A stretch of DNA of 64,000 nucleotides from Oidiodendron maius Zn (GCA_000827325.1 KN832876.1:1798001-1862000); one strand, 5' to 3'. Shown: positions 10,359-21,980, counted from the first letter of the stretch. A program made the numbers and translations. The notes: generated from the sequence alone by a model not told the origin.

Positions 10359-12099
10359 TCATGGATTTCGTACTTCCCCTCTTTCAATCTTCGATGCCAG
10401 TTCGCTCTTTTCCCTCCTCCACTGGTCCAACTCCCGTAGTCGACCGTCTGTATATCGCCAATTTGGGCCTTTTCTGCCCGATTCCCCCCACATACTGATC
10501 CTCTGGACCTTTCTTAGCTTTGTAAGGCCGTATGCAAAGACGATAAGCACGCAGACAGTACACCAACCCGTGACGCCCCAGAAGCCAAAGTTTGATTCTT
10601 CGAGGAAGTTCTTCAAATTCATGCCGTATAAAGCGGCAATGAAGGCTCCGCTCCCCATCCCGAGCGTCCCTATAGAGAACTTCAGATCCAGAAGCATGAG
10701 TGAGTTCCGGTTGGCGTCTAGGATAGCTCGAATACTGCGGGTGAATTAGTAAAGCGATAATTAAAAATATAAGAAGTTGAAACGTTTACATTTCTTCCGT
10801 GTTCCTGATGTTCGAGACAAGATTTCCAGACTCTTGAACAATCTCATCACATAGCTTGTGGTACGATTCTAACAGCATTTCAATCTCATTGTGATCGTCT
10901 TCGCCGCGTATAAGATCGTGACTCTTCTCTGTCAGATACATAGCCACAAGATCATCGTCAGCTTCTAGCAATTCGTCTATGGCATCCCGGACAAGTTTGG
11001 CCTTCTGCTCAAACGTACCCAGTTTCTTGGAGTAGATGAGCAGTTGCCGCAGTTTATCTCTGTCGATGTCCTCTTCCAACTGTCTTAACACAGTCACAAC
11101 AGGTTTTCTGACTCCTTCGAACTCCTTCTCGAGACTAGAAACGACAGAGACAAGTACTGCTTCCAAGGCTCGGAACTCATATGGCAATCCTCCTGCGGCC
11201 AAAGAGCCTTGTTTCTGCCGCAGCTTGTCTTCCAAGTCATATATGAAAGCCGACTGATTGTACGAGTTCGAAGAGCCATAGGCGTCAAATATGAGCACAC
11301 GATTGGCTTTGATGAGAACTCGGAGATGAAGGAGGTTGATGAGGATAGCCGATTGTCGAACTAATATATGTGGAAGGACGCTCGAGTCGATCTTACGAAG
11401 ATCACGAGGTAGCAAGCCGTACTATTAGAGAGAATATATCAGCATCACATTTTGGAAAATTGCATCGGGTCAAAATACTTTTGCAATGAGTTCGCTCTTT
11501 TTGAACTCTCCACTGGCTAGGACAACATTGCCATTCTCATCTAATTCTGTACATCTAAGTATAGGCTGAGCAGCTGCCTTAGCAGAAATACTCCGTCCTT
11601 TGCTAAATATCGAATCGCTACCGTCCTCCATCAGGGAGCCCAGGGGACCTGGTAGGTCATCAGGTTGAAGTGGTCTTCCACCTTTCTTCGAGGTGGGCCC
11701 CCAGAGCTTTTCATGCCATCTCGCAGATCGTGAAGATGAAGCATACCTCTGCGAAGGCAGCGCATTTGAGCAACCCGATTCCTTGAAGCGGGTTACATTG
11801 CGAGACAGGTTGGGGAGAAGTCCTTGAATGGAGGGGGCTCGCGGCCAGAGAAAGTCGAGATTCAGGAATCCTGCTTCGATGGTCGCATTCCCAACAGCAG
11901 CAGTCGACAATCTTCTTGTAGAAGACTTAGACGCAGTCAGACCGATGTGCGACCGTGGCAGAGGCCCTCGGGGTGCTGCATGGTCAAATATGAAGCCAGG
12001 CCGCGGGTTCGGGTTGAAGAAGCAAATGCTCTCGGACTGCAACCTAAGGAACTTGAGGAGAGTGGATGATGGCACAGAACTGTGCAAAGTAGGCCGCAT
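10359..12099 (-). CDS. MRS2: Mitochondrial inner-membrane magnesium channel, Mrs2/CorA family
   Basis: Imports Mg2+ into the mitochondrial matrix. Exons are 12099-11479, 11421-10790 and 10734-10359 (542 aa). The first ~150 residues are rich in Ser/Arg/Pro and fit a mitochondrial presequence. The matrix domain follows, with [10 protein letters not shown] and the helical [19 protein letters not shown] region. The C-terminus has two transmembrane helices, the first ending in the CorA signature YGMN. The junction at 10790/10734 restores the family sequence [19 protein letters not shown]. Mfm1/Lpe10 is a yeast paralogue, but a single Mrs2-type gene is usual in moulds. The F-box gene lies upstream on the same strand. 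Confidence 0.94.
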
Positions 12100-12282
12100 A
12101 GCAGCTACAAGAAGTCTTGTAGTCGTTAATCGCCAGCTGCTACAAAATCATTGGTGATGAACAAAGTGGCGGCACGAGCTTCGAGGTTCGTTATATTTTC
12201 ATCTCAGCCAATCACATGACAGGATAGCAAAATGCCTCATGAATATCACATTCGTTTTTATGCAGGTTTATAATAAAGGATT

Positions 12283-13758
12283 TTATCTACCTGACTTATG
12301 GACTTCTAATCTATCCTTGACAGCATCGAGAAAAGCCAGCCTGTCTTGGTCAACTTTCCAACTAGCTTTATCTCTTTCGGCTTCTAACTCCGATCTGAAC
12401 GTACTCTCATCCACATCCGTTAAATCTGCGCTTGCCAAGAGATAGCCCATGATGGCAATTTTATTACTTCCGACATTATGAAGCGCCCATATCAGCATTT
12501 TCGTATCAAGCTTATGCACTAGCCCAGCCCACATCAGCAAGAGAATCACTGGAAATTCCCCGGCTTGAAGCGCGTCTCTGAATCCTAAGCATGCTGCCTG
12601 TTAAGCTATCAGCTTAGTTCCCTTCAAAGTACGGATAATATGAGAGGTACTTCTCCGCTTGTAGAGGTAAGCCAATTGAGAGTAGCACCAGACTTGACCA
12701 GCCAATAGAGATGACGAATCATTTCTTTCGTCCATGGACCAAGGAGGAGGCTATGCGGTATTTCAGTACCTTTGGCAAGATCTGTGACCCCTTCAAGGCT
12801 GCAGCCAACGTCGTAAATTTGAAGAAGATCCACATGTTCCGAGCCACTAGCAGCATGCAAAAATGCCGCAAAATCATCATCAAAACGTGCTGCTGCCGTC
12901 TTTGAGCTCAGGGCTATATGTTCCCGATTTCTTCCTTTTGCTTTGCTTTCTGGAAACAATACTAGAATTCACCTTTAGTCCCTTTGTTATAGAAATCTCT
13001 AACATATTTAAACGTACAAATAGGCTCTAGAATTAGCCCATGGGCATTTATTCTCCGCATGTAGATATCTTGGCTTTGCAGCAAGATGGGGAGCGATGCC
13101 CACCGACATCGCAAAATGGATGTCTAGGGGAAGGGCATTAGTTCAGAACATTATGATGTCTTAACTGCAAGTTAACTCTCACCTGAAGCTTATCATCACC
13201 ATGAATTGGGCTAAAGGAGAATTCTGGCGGAGATGCATAATACCACTCCCAGGTGTTCTCAAACGCGGCAAGAACTGTCTGAATGTAGACCACTTCGCTG
13301 CTTAGCTTCCCACCAATGACCGGGCTGGATCTAGGAAGATCAAGATTCATGGAGTAGAAAAATATCTCTTCGAGAAGCTCTGTTGGGAGTCTCTCTAATA
13401 GAGACATATCTCGCTTTGATTTGATATTCTTCAACGATCGCACCGTACGTTTTTTATGAGTGTTGGTAAGGCCATCAAAAGTAGCAGATTCCCCAGAGTC
13501 AGTCAATTTTAAAGGACGTCCAGGAGGACGACCCTAAATCCGTGTCAATGATAATACAAAAGATATCAGGGATCATTGATAGATATGAAGAAAACTAACA
13601 AATTTTTTCCTTGCCGCAATATCTGGATTTGAAGTATTTCGAGTTCTCTTCCCGGGAATTTTGATAGCTGTCTTACTTACAACCGGCCGGGCCATCGTAG
13701 GATGCTGGGAAAGCAGCCTTGCCTGCTTCAACCTATTAAGTGAAAAGAGGTAGGGCAT
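12283..13758 (-). CDS. F-box protein with AT-hook-like motif (fungal-specific)
   Basis: Five exons give one continuous frame: 13758-13600, 13533-13183, 13123-13018, 12961-12651 and 12597-12283 (413 aa; 392 if translation starts at the second ATG, MARPVVSK). The exon 1/2 junction creates GRPPGRPLK, a core resembling an AT-hook. Residues about 95-130 are an F-box (MSLLERLPTELLEEIFFYSM), so a role as an SCF ubiquitin-ligase adaptor is likely. The rest resembles a family of fungal F-box proteins: ILRCRW, then IPHSLLLGPWTKE and a STSGE block, with ankyrin-like helical content. The substrate is unknown. A GTAGAT just before the stop could be a donor for a further exon, so the C-terminus is the least certain part. 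Confidence 0.75.
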
Positions 13759-14077
13759 AGTTAGCAGGATTTAGGACGGGAAATAGGAAAAATTATTAGC
13801 ACGTGATCTGTCTCCCATTAAACACGTGATACCGGTTTGGCTGCAACCTGGTCTCTGGCCATTTCTGCGATGTGCAACAAAATCAAGACCCTGAAAGTGG
13901 CAAAATGACCATAACTTGTGGCGCAGAAGACTAAAGTGTGGCTGGTGTGCGCATTCCGTCATCGTGCTTTCCGGGAAGATACCTCCGGATTTTCAACGAC
14001 CACTCTTCGTTGCTCCTCCACTGGATGCCTGTACTTATTGATGTGATATTAAGAGGGCCTATAGAGCAAGACAGATG

Positions 14078-14085
14078 TGACGTCA
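14078..14085. promoter_or_regulatory. Perfect CRE palindrome TGACGTCA
   Basis: Eight-base ATF/CREB palindrome 55 bp upstream of a TATA box and 207 bp before the ATG at 14293. It is consistent with control by a stress bZIP factor of the Atf1/AtfA type (inference from motif). Confidence 0.5.
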
Positions 14086-14140
14086 TGATAGCCCCTGACC
14101 CCAAATATCTTGAAGATCTGGGTGAGTGGGAAAATGTAAA

Positions 14141-14147
14141 TATATAA
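14141..14147 (+). promoter_or_regulatory. TATA box of small gene at 14293
   Basis: TATATAA, 145 bp upstream of the ATG; a short leader rich in C and A follows. Confidence 0.5.
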
Positions 14148-14292
14148 CATACAGCTAGCTCATTTCTGTTACCTTCTTCTCTCTTCCTCATTTAGACTAT
14201 ATTCCCGATATACCACTATCAATAGCAGATATTACTGCCATCCTATACATTAAACGCAAACTCACTTCTCACCTCACAATAAATACTTCAAA

Positions 14293-14565
14293 ATGGGAGC
14301 CGTCGTCTCGTGTGTAAGTACATATTCACTTTTGTAAAAACACGCTTTCTCCCAGTTCCCTAACACGAGTTTACAGATCGAGGCTGTTTTTCGCACCATC
14401 GGTGCCTGCCTTATGGCCATAGTCAATGGCATTGCCTCAGTCCTCCAAGCCATCATTGGTGCTATTGCAGGCGTCTTTGACATCATAATCTCATGCCTGA
14501 CTTGCGGAGGAGGTGGTCATACCCGTCGACGATATCGCAGAAGACATGTGGCAAGCAGGGTCTAG
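14293..14565 (+). CDS. Conserved small fungal protein with N-myristoylation signal
   Basis: Two exons, 14293-14313 and 14377-14565 (69 aa), separated by a 63-nt intron with GTAAGT, CTAAC and CAG signals. The first exon is only seven codons, so ORF scans miss the real start. The protein begins MGAVVSC, matching the N-myristoylation consensus (Gly2, Ser6), with Cys7 as a possible palmitoylation site. A hydrophobic middle (AIVNGIASVLQAIIGAI) is followed by SCLTCGGGGH and a basic Arg-rich tail. I recall similar small proteins across moulds; none has a function I can name. A membrane-surface location is likely. Confidence 0.75.
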
Positions 14566-14902
14566 CCAAACACATATTTACTTCCAGCATGATGGGCTGT
14601 TGGTTTTAGACAGTACCGAAGGGGGCTCGTCCAATAAGGTGGAATAGAAGAGCTTCAAAAGAATTTTTATGCGCGTGTCTCAGGAGGAAAGGGAAGCCAT
14701 TTTATAGCATTAGTCACGAAATTGGCTCTCTTTGCGATACCCGGTATTAGGCCACTTAGCATTTTGTCTGCCCTTGGCGTATTGAAATATAATGTACCAT
14801 GGCCACCGATTTCTATACCTTGCCGCACTGAAGTGATATATACAGTCCAATATTCAAACAATTCTATATTCTAACCAGATATCTAACGGTGGACGCCATT
14901 GT
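14566..14902. other. Convergent intergenic region
   Basis: Lies between the 3' ends of the small myristoylation-type gene and the XPF gene. Only UTR and terminator sequence is expected; nothing specific is seen. Confidence 0.5.
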
Positions 14903-17760
14903 TTAGTCGTCATCAAGAACATTCTTGTTAAAGAATCTATGAATCTGCCGCCCAGATTCCTTCCCGACGGCCGGCTCTAGCTCATCCACTGAAGCATTTG
15001 CGACCTCCTTCAAGCTACCAATCTCAATAATCAGGTTCTTTATATTCTTGCTTGTGACACCAGGTACGACTCGTAGCATATCCTGGGGCACTCTATTGAA
15101 TGTCTGATCTTCGGCTCTCTGGCCTCCATCAAGTCCAACATTCACAGCGTGAATGGGATCGGGTTCAGGCTCTTGAGTCTTTAGTGACTCGAAGATCTCA
15201 GCTGTCTGGTATGGCGAGGATGACCATATTATTCGCAGCTTCGGAAACGCCAAGGTGAGAAGCACCAGTTTGGACTGCAAGTCTGAGGAGGCGTTGTTTG
15301 CTGACACTGAGGCCAGGGAGCCGGAGAGATCGGCAAATGGCTCAAGGGTGAAAGATTTATTCTGGTCGAATTCAATAAGTAGCATAGGCGACTTGTAGTA
15401 CTGGAACATGGTCTCTGTCTGGTTATAAAGGCGGCCATCTTTGAAGGAGGATATTAAATCTTTAATCGATTTACGCTCGATGCAGATATTCGGTGAGAGA
15501 ATATAATCTCCAACTGTGAGCATGCAAGGCACTATTACCATGGACCTCCCATGTAAGAGCGAAGGAAGTGAAGAGCCGAATTCTCGGACATCAACCACGA
15601 CTCGAGGTGGTTCAGCGGTAGCTGCAAGGCGACCCCCACCTGCTATACGGGTGTTTATCGTTCGAAGAAAGGCCTCTTGCGGGTCTTCAACGCCATGTGC
15701 ATCAAGAGTCATGACTACCGACATGGTAGACTTTTCTTTGATGAGCCTGGTGAACGCATCCTTCTCACGCCTCACCGATGACAAATAGCGTTGCTCTTCC
15801 ACAGAGCCTCCATAATAAAGAAAGTATACGCGCACGTTGCGGTCATTGTGGGAAGAACGATACACCTCAACTCGACGAACGAAAGATGTGTCCGGCTCGT
15901 ACATGATGATGTAGCGTGGTTTGACTTCTTCAAGAACATGTTCGTCCATGTCTCCATCGTATGCGTGGACAACGACGAGATCTTGCATATCATAGAGCTG
16001 AAAGTAATCCTCCATATCATCCAGTGGATCTGCAACCACATCTTCCTTCTGTGCAGCCTCTTCTTCCGTGGGTTGTATTTCGGACATTAGCGTAGCTACT
16101 TCCATCGGCCTGTCCTCTGATGCGAGGATACTGCCGTTAGAAGCGCGTGATGAGCCGGTCCCGGTATTTCCACCTCCCCTAACCCGTCTCCGTTTATTTG
16201 TTGGTGCCTTCCCTCGAAGGCTTTGATTCGGGGGGCCTCTTGTAGCGGTGGCGCTATCCAAAGCCGCCTGGTTTTCCTTGAAGAGGGCTACGCTTATCTT
16301 TGCGAATTCTTTCTTCCATTTTAGGTAGTCCCTGAGTTTCTTCCTCATCATGAAAGCTGCCGAGGCATCGTGCTCGCCTTCTTCGCCATAATCTTCGTCA
16401 CGCTTTAGGTGAACATGCATGATCTGAAGATATTCTCGCAGTTGACGACATTGAGCCGTATCCGTGCACATGATTAATATTGTGCCGTTGGAGTCATCCC
16501 TGAGAATTGGATTGAAATAGAGATCTCGATCGATCTCTTCAAGTACTTCTGCTAGGATTGCCCACTTAGGTTGCTCTTCTAAAACAGGTCGTAGCGACTC
16601 CGCGTCCTCTGCTCCGTCTTTCGATGAGTTACCTGAATATACTCTCCGCTTGGCAGTGGTGAATATAGTTTGAGCGGCATCAAGAAATAACCAAGGTGAC
16701 TGAGTTTGTCTTGTTGACCCAGGAGGGGGGCTATGAGCAGCGAGAATAGTATCTAAATGCCGATTGAACGAGACTGCATCATACGTCAGCAGAGTGTGAA
16801 GCATTCCTCGCAGCACAGACAGATCATTAACAATCTGCTTGGTTTTCCAGCTAACTCGATGCCAGACTGGATCCAGTTGCCTCCTGATAACCACGTCAAA
16901 TTGCTTGTGAAGCGCGCTATCAAGGTTCCACTCTTCCATTTCAAGACCTGAGTTTGCTTTCTTGAGCTCGCCGATGCTGACCTCGACACACTCCATGATA
17001 GCATTCTGAATGTCTCGCATGGAGTCGGACATTGCCACCTCTAATTCTATGACTTCCGCCCTTTTCTTCCCCTCAAGCGACTGGGCCACGCAGACTTGGA
17101 ATCGCGGCCAGATGGAAACATTTTTTAGAAACAGGTTGCGCATCATGGTTGAAAGAGGCGCAAACCCTGTCGTAAAGGGCTCTGGATTATCAGACAAAGC
17201 CTTGAGGAATCCTACTTTGTTTCTCTGCCTGTAGATTCGTAAAATGAATGCCTCTAGGGATGTGGCAACTATTCTGTCCGCATGTAGTGCCACGACACCA
17301 GTTATGATTTCAGGGTTGAGCAATCCGGTAAGAAGGTCGACGACAAGAATTCTGGACGTAACACTAAATATTCCTCCCAGTGCATACATCTTCTCTCTTG
17401 TTCCAACGCTCATAGCATCTGTGTTGACCACATTTAGCCCTCTGGCCTTTGGAGACATGCTGATTGCAGCATGCTCTGCCAAGGCCTCTCCAATCCAGCC
17501 ATTCTCCCTCTCGTCTGCCCCGACAAGTAATATCAGATTGTTCCCCGCCGCGTCATAGGCGTGGAGAAGGTTGGTCAAGAGTCGTAGAAGGCCGAGACCG
17601 CGAGCGAGGATGACAAGTTCATCTTTCTCTCGAAGCTCTTGAAAAAGCTCCTGTTGATATTTCTGCTGTTGTTAGTAGACAACGACTGCGAGAGGTGGAA
17701 AGACCCTACCAGCGGGAGTGACAGCTTTACCGGCTGCCGGTCACCGTTGGCCGACGACAT
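14903..17760 (-). CDS. RAD1: XPF/Rad1 family structure-specific DNA repair endonuclease
   Basis: Catalytic subunit of the heterodimer with ERCC1/Rad10 that cuts 5' of damage in nucleotide-excision repair and trims flaps in recombination. Exons are 17760-17710 and 17662-14903 (936 aa, close to the human and fission-yeast proteins). Order: N-terminal helicase-like domain without an intact Walker motif; a basic linker with KRRRVRGGG; the ERCC4 nuclease domain with the metal-binding core ICIERKSIKDLISSFKDGR (Glu746-Lys748); and a C-terminal (HhH)2 dimerisation domain (MLRVVPGVTSKNIKNLI). The 17-codon first exon uses a GTAGGG donor and CAGCAG acceptor. It is divergent from the small gene at 18084, 323 bp away. 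Confidence 0.95.
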
Positions 17761-17919
17761 CTGAAGCTGTCATGTTCATGTACGCGCGAGGCTCACAGGA
17801 TACCACTTTTCCGTGGCCATGGATGATGGTTGCTGAAGACTTGCGCGAGCGAGTGATTGGTCGTGCACTCGCGTGAGTTGCTACAGGCAGGCAATTCTTC
17901 TCCCCGCAAGAGCTGGGAA

Positions 17920-17927
17920 AGACGTCA
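17920..17927. promoter_or_regulatory. CRE-like site upstream of gene at 18084
   Basis: AGACGTCA, a seven-of-eight match to the CRE palindrome, 29 bp upstream of the TATA box. Function is inferred. Confidence 0.35.
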
Positions 17928-17956
17928 TGGCGTTTCCATGGGAGAGTACGCAGGCA

Positions 17957-17962
17957 TATAAA
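17957..17962 (+). promoter_or_regulatory. TATA box of small gene at 18084
   Basis: TATAAA, 121 bp upstream of the ATG; the intervening leader is CT-rich, as is usual for highly expressed fungal genes. Confidence 0.55.
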
Positions 17963-18083
17963 GGGCTCGAAATCTGCTTGCTTTACTACCATCTCGATAT
18001 ATTTATTCTACAGTCTCTCTATATTCTACTCTTCCCTAAAAGCAACCTTCTCTTCGTACTCTTCAAAATAAAAGTGTATTAAC

Positions 18084-18341
18084 ATGCCGGCTGGGTCAGA
18101 GGAACGTGACGAAGTCCCCAAGGGTGCTGCCACAGAGCACGTTGCAAGAGACGCATCTTCTAAGACTGAGTCCACTGCTAGCAGTCACCCTATTCATAAC
18201 ACAGGAGAGCCAAAGGGCGATAAGGTGGAATTTCTTCACCACAAGGCCAACCCGGGACCGGTACTCCCAGCAGAGATCAACGCTCAGCAGGAGGGCACAA
18301 AGGAGGAACGTATGGCAAAGGCCAGGGAATTGAATAAGTAA
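18084..18341 (+). CDS. Small hydrophilic, disordered protein (unknown function)
   Basis: An intronless 85-residue frame with a strong promoter context (CRE-like site, TATA, CT-rich leader, AAC before ATG). The composition is charged and low in hydrophobics, with many Glu, Lys, Ser, His and Ala. The C-terminal half contains NPGPVLPAEINAQQEGTKEERMAK in two parts, NPGPVLPAEI and a KEERMAKARELNK end, which looks conserved rather than random. No signal peptide or domain is seen. The features resemble stress-induced or LEA-like fungal proteins, but this is an impression. Its context, CRE plus TATA, matches the grg-1 homologue. Confidence 0.65.
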   Translation: MPAGSEERDEVPKGAATEHVARDASSKTESTASSHPIHNTGEPKGDKVEFLHHKANPGPVLPAEINAQQEGTKEERMAKARELNK

Positions 18342-19153
18342 TTCGTCTTGGTATGTCTTAAGACAATCCTGGTTCTCCGTTTGACGGAGGCTGACGGTAT
18401 CTAAGACTTGTATGAGACAGCACAAACGACATTCAGGAAGATCGAAGATATCATCGGGATGGCGCTCTAACGTACAAATTAAAAAAAAAATTGAATACCT
18501 AGCTATCCACGGTCGTCGAGGCGTAGCGCATGTGAATGAGATCTTATCCCATGCTTCCGGTGTAGAATTACCCTCCCAGCCGTCTCACTTTGGCAGGGCC
18601 GTTTCGTAACAGATCTACTGCAAAAGATATTAAGGTATCTTTTGACGTAGAGGAACCTACTTTGGGTCGAATGCAGCCCAGACCCAGACGGGGGGGCTTC
18701 ACTTTGTTGCCTGGCCTTGTCGATGAATGGTTCTGGAGAGAAGGAGATGTTGAACGCGCGTTTGAGGCTCCGACGCTTCTTTGGTCTTCTGTGTGGCTCA
18801 GCCGCGCACACTGGTGGCTGGCCGCTCGCCGCTCGTACCTAAGGTACTCTCATATCGCTAGGCACTATGTACCGACAACCACCATCGTACTCTGACCCAC
18901 GATCGACCTTTCATTGCAATCACCTCATCTTGTGCGACTGCTTACTATTCTATCCCACGGCTGCCCTGTCACGGCTGCCCGCACGAGGAGCTACAAGGCG
19001 TTTGACAGTCCAATGCTGCACTACAAACAGCGCCATATTACGAGGCCAATTTCCCACACGACCTCGGAAACATCGTGAAATACGCATCGCATAGACTGAG
19101 GGCAGCTTGTTTCACGTATTTCCAGAGGCCCGTCGGACTGTAAGGGTATCAGG
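18342..19153. other. Intergenic
   Basis: Between two plus-strand genes. No supported gene; small frames such as 18590-18895 look random. Confidence 0.5.
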
Positions 19154-21324
19154 ATGCCTTCAATACTGTCCGACGAGGATAAAGAGACGGTCAAACGCCA
19201 GGTTCCAAAGGCCTCGAACAAAATCCAGGCCGTGGCGGTTGCACGTCTCTATGTTGCTTATCCCAATCGCAGCAGATGGATGTACACCGGCCTACAAGGA
19301 GCAGCCGTGCTTGCAAATGACCTCGTGGGAAATACCTACTGGCTTAAGCTGGTAGACATCTCAGTTCGTACCCGGCCCGACTTGTTGCAGGCGATTGTCC
19401 TGCGAGAGGAGAGAATTAAGCTAACATGGCGTAGCCCACTGGCCGAGGAGTAATATGGGACCAGGAGATCTACGACACGTGGTCCTACAATCAGGACCGC
19501 ACCTTCTTCCACACCTTCGAGATCGAGGATTGCTTGGCGGGGTTGTCCTTCGTGGACGAGAAGGAAGCGAAGACATTCCTAAAAAAGATGAATGATCGGG
19601 AGAAAAATGCGAGCAAGCAAACGAAAGCTACAAAGTTTGGGGGCTTCAGCCAGGCTGCTACTAGGGGAAGACATGGCCTTCTAGGAGGCTTCTTTAGTGG
19701 AAACAGGCACTCCTCTGCCCCGTCAGTGCAATCGCCTGCTGAGCTTCCTAGCTACGTCTTGCCTCCGTCACAACCCCGCAAAGAATTGGCACCAAGCGCA
19801 AATGGTGGAAGATCTGAATATGCTGCGCTCGACGCTCTCGATGCCAATTGGCGGGAAACTTGGGGAGGCGACTTGAAGAAGATGGGCATCACTGACGATC
19901 TCATTCGAGATAACCAAGACTTCATCGCAGACTATATTCGGCAGCAGCAAGCTACTCAAGCCACTACTCCCCTTCCTATCAATGGTTCAGACAGTCCTAG
20001 AAATCGAGCTCCTCCACCGCCACCACCTGCGGCGCCGCCATCGCAGGCAAGGCCAGAAAGCCCCGTTCCCGCAGCAAAGGCACGTGGAGCTCCTCCAGCA
20101 CCGCCGCCTGCGCGGCGGTCTGCTCCAAAGCCTGAACCTATTGTAAGGGACCCAACCCCCCCAAGAGAACCTTCTCCCCCGAAAGGGCCACCTGTATGTA
20201 TGCCCCATATGAAGTATACCTCGAAACGACCCTCTGACCTTCTGAACAGCCTCCTCGATTTGCTGCCCCTCCACCTTTTGAGGGAGCTGGGAAGTTCGCT
20301 CATACGAACGACAAAGCTCTCTCACGAACTCACGCATCATCCATATCGAGCCAAGGGCCGCCACCTCCACCTAGGCCTGCAAAGACACCAATACAGGACT
20401 ATGAACCAGGAGAATCTGGCTCTAAGTATGGCGTACCTCCACCCTTTGCAGGACCACGGAGTACAGCACCTCCTCCTACACCCCAGAGAAACCAAGTACC
20501 ACCACCTCCTCCAGCACGAGAAGCCCAACCACCACAGCAACCACCTCGTCCTCATGCCGTTCCCCCTGCGCCTACCTTCCACGCACCACCGTTGCCCCCG
20601 AAGGCTCCGACTACCCCGTCAACAGCTGCTCCACCACTTCCTCCTAGTACCTCTCGTCCTATACCTCCTCCGCCCGCAAGAGAGAGCGCCCCACCGCCTC
20701 CTCCATTACCACAATCCTCTGCTCCAATAATTCCAGCCTTTACTGGTGGGCCGCCACCACCACCCCTTCCTCCTCCAAGTGCCCTAGATGGCCATCCTGC
20801 TCCTCCTCCACGGCCGCCGCCAGCTAGCAACTTCAGTGGTCCTCCAGCTCCTCCACCACCACCTCCTCCCTCAAGTAATGCAGGCGGACCACCCGCCCCT
20901 CCCCACCCCTCCTCCAGGACTCGGCGGTCCTCCAGCTCCGCCCCCACCCCCCCCAAACAGAGATTCCGGATACGCATCGGGCGTTCCATCCTTGCCACCG
21001 GCCTCGGGAGACAGAGCAAACTTGCTTGCTGGTATCCAGAAAGCTGGTGGCATTGGGTCACTCAAGAAGGTCGATGCAAGCCTTGTCAGAGACAGGAGTG
21101 CTGCCCTCGTTCCTGGATCAGCCGACAATGCATCTCCTGGTCCTTCTTCGCCTCCACCAGGGGCCACTGGTGGTGGAAGTGTGATGGATTCATTGGCAGC
21201 TGCTTTAGAAAAGAGGAAGCAGAAAGTTAGTCAAAGTGGTAAGTAGCTAAGGTGAATTCGAATGCCCGTTGACGATGCTAACGGCGATCTAGATGATGAA
21301 GCAGATGATGATGATGAGTGGTAG
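19154..21324 (+). CDS. LAS17: WASP/Las17 family activator of the Arp2/3 complex (apparent frameshift)
   Basis: Promotes branched-actin nucleation at endocytic sites. Exons are 19154-19363, 19435-20193, 20250-21238 and 21293-21324. The WH1 domain covers about residues 1-115 (ARLYVAYPNRSRWMYTGLQG, then WDQEIYDTWSYNQDRTFFHTF across the first junction). A long polyproline region for SH3 and profilin partners follows. The WH2 actin-binding motif is GDRANLLAGIQKAGGIGSLK, and a short acidic tail ends in the expected Trp (DDDDEW). The proline-rich frame and the WH2 frame are offset by one base; dropping one C from the run at 20901-20904 joins them (about 662 aa). Sequencing error is the simplest cause, with a true frameshift the alternative. 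The GTTCGT donor of intron 1 is weak, but the result matches the family. Confidence 0.88.
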
Positions 21325-21980
21325 AGTTGGCACTTACCTTCTTCCTTTGGTACTGGAGATAGTCTCAACGTGTTGAATTCCAAATAATAGGCCAAGCTGG
21401 TGCCTATCAAGCCTTAAGTCTAGGATCCAGCTAAGATTTAATGGAAGTGGATTAAATATTCCATTTGATCAGCGAATGTGATAATCTACGACGTGTTACG
21501 CTGTGTGTACTATCCGGGCTCCAATATTGTATTTAATACTGTCTCATCGTGTCCATGAAAATACTGAGATTGCTACGTAGATAGTATGCATATGCCTGGT
21601 CTGGCACAGTATAGCTCCTACTTGGCAGTCATTATATTAGCTAAAGGACAGGAGCTTCACTGAGTAGCTGTAATGTAGCAATCACGTCTGGAGTAGTTTG
21701 AGAATGATAATCTATGCTTTCTATCTTCATATACCGAGAATGCCTACAAAGAAGCGCCCCGGAATGGTTCAGACGAAGACTCCAATGAAAGGAAGTAAAG
21801 GCATCGCCGATGGATGTGCAACGTCTCTCCCATTGCATACCCAACGCCAGTCAGCAGCAGGAGACCCTGTCGAGGTTCTCCGGGTCCGCGTCGAGTGACA
21901 TTGGACGGGATCCGCGAGATTGAGAGAGAAGACAGTCTTTCTTTGCGTGCCACCCGCATTCGGGCACGTCGCCACTCCAC
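21325..21980. other. Convergent intergenic region between WASP and eIF1A genes
   Basis: AT-rich 3' flanks. No gene or structural element is recognised. Confidence 0.5.

Larger units (their letters stand above)
13759..14292. other. Divergent promoter region between F-box gene and small myristoylation-type gene
   Basis: Carries a perfect CRE palindrome at 14078-14085 and a TATA box at 14141-14147 for the rightward gene. No gene is seen. Confidence 0.5.
17761..18083. other. Bidirectional promoter region between RAD1 and the small gene at 18084
   Basis: Contains a TATA box (17957-17962) and a CRE-like site (17920-17927), both placed for the rightward gene. No TATA is seen for RAD1. Confidence 0.5.

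Noticed and set aside
12639-12661. Possible stop inside the F-box gene after STSGE
   Set aside because: Splicing at GTACCT (12650) to the acceptor at 12598 continues into AACLGFRDALQAG in frame, matching the family, so this is an intron and not a truncation.
20552-21061. 169-codon Gly-rich antisense frame in the WASP gene
   Set aside because: It is the reverse complement of polyproline codons.
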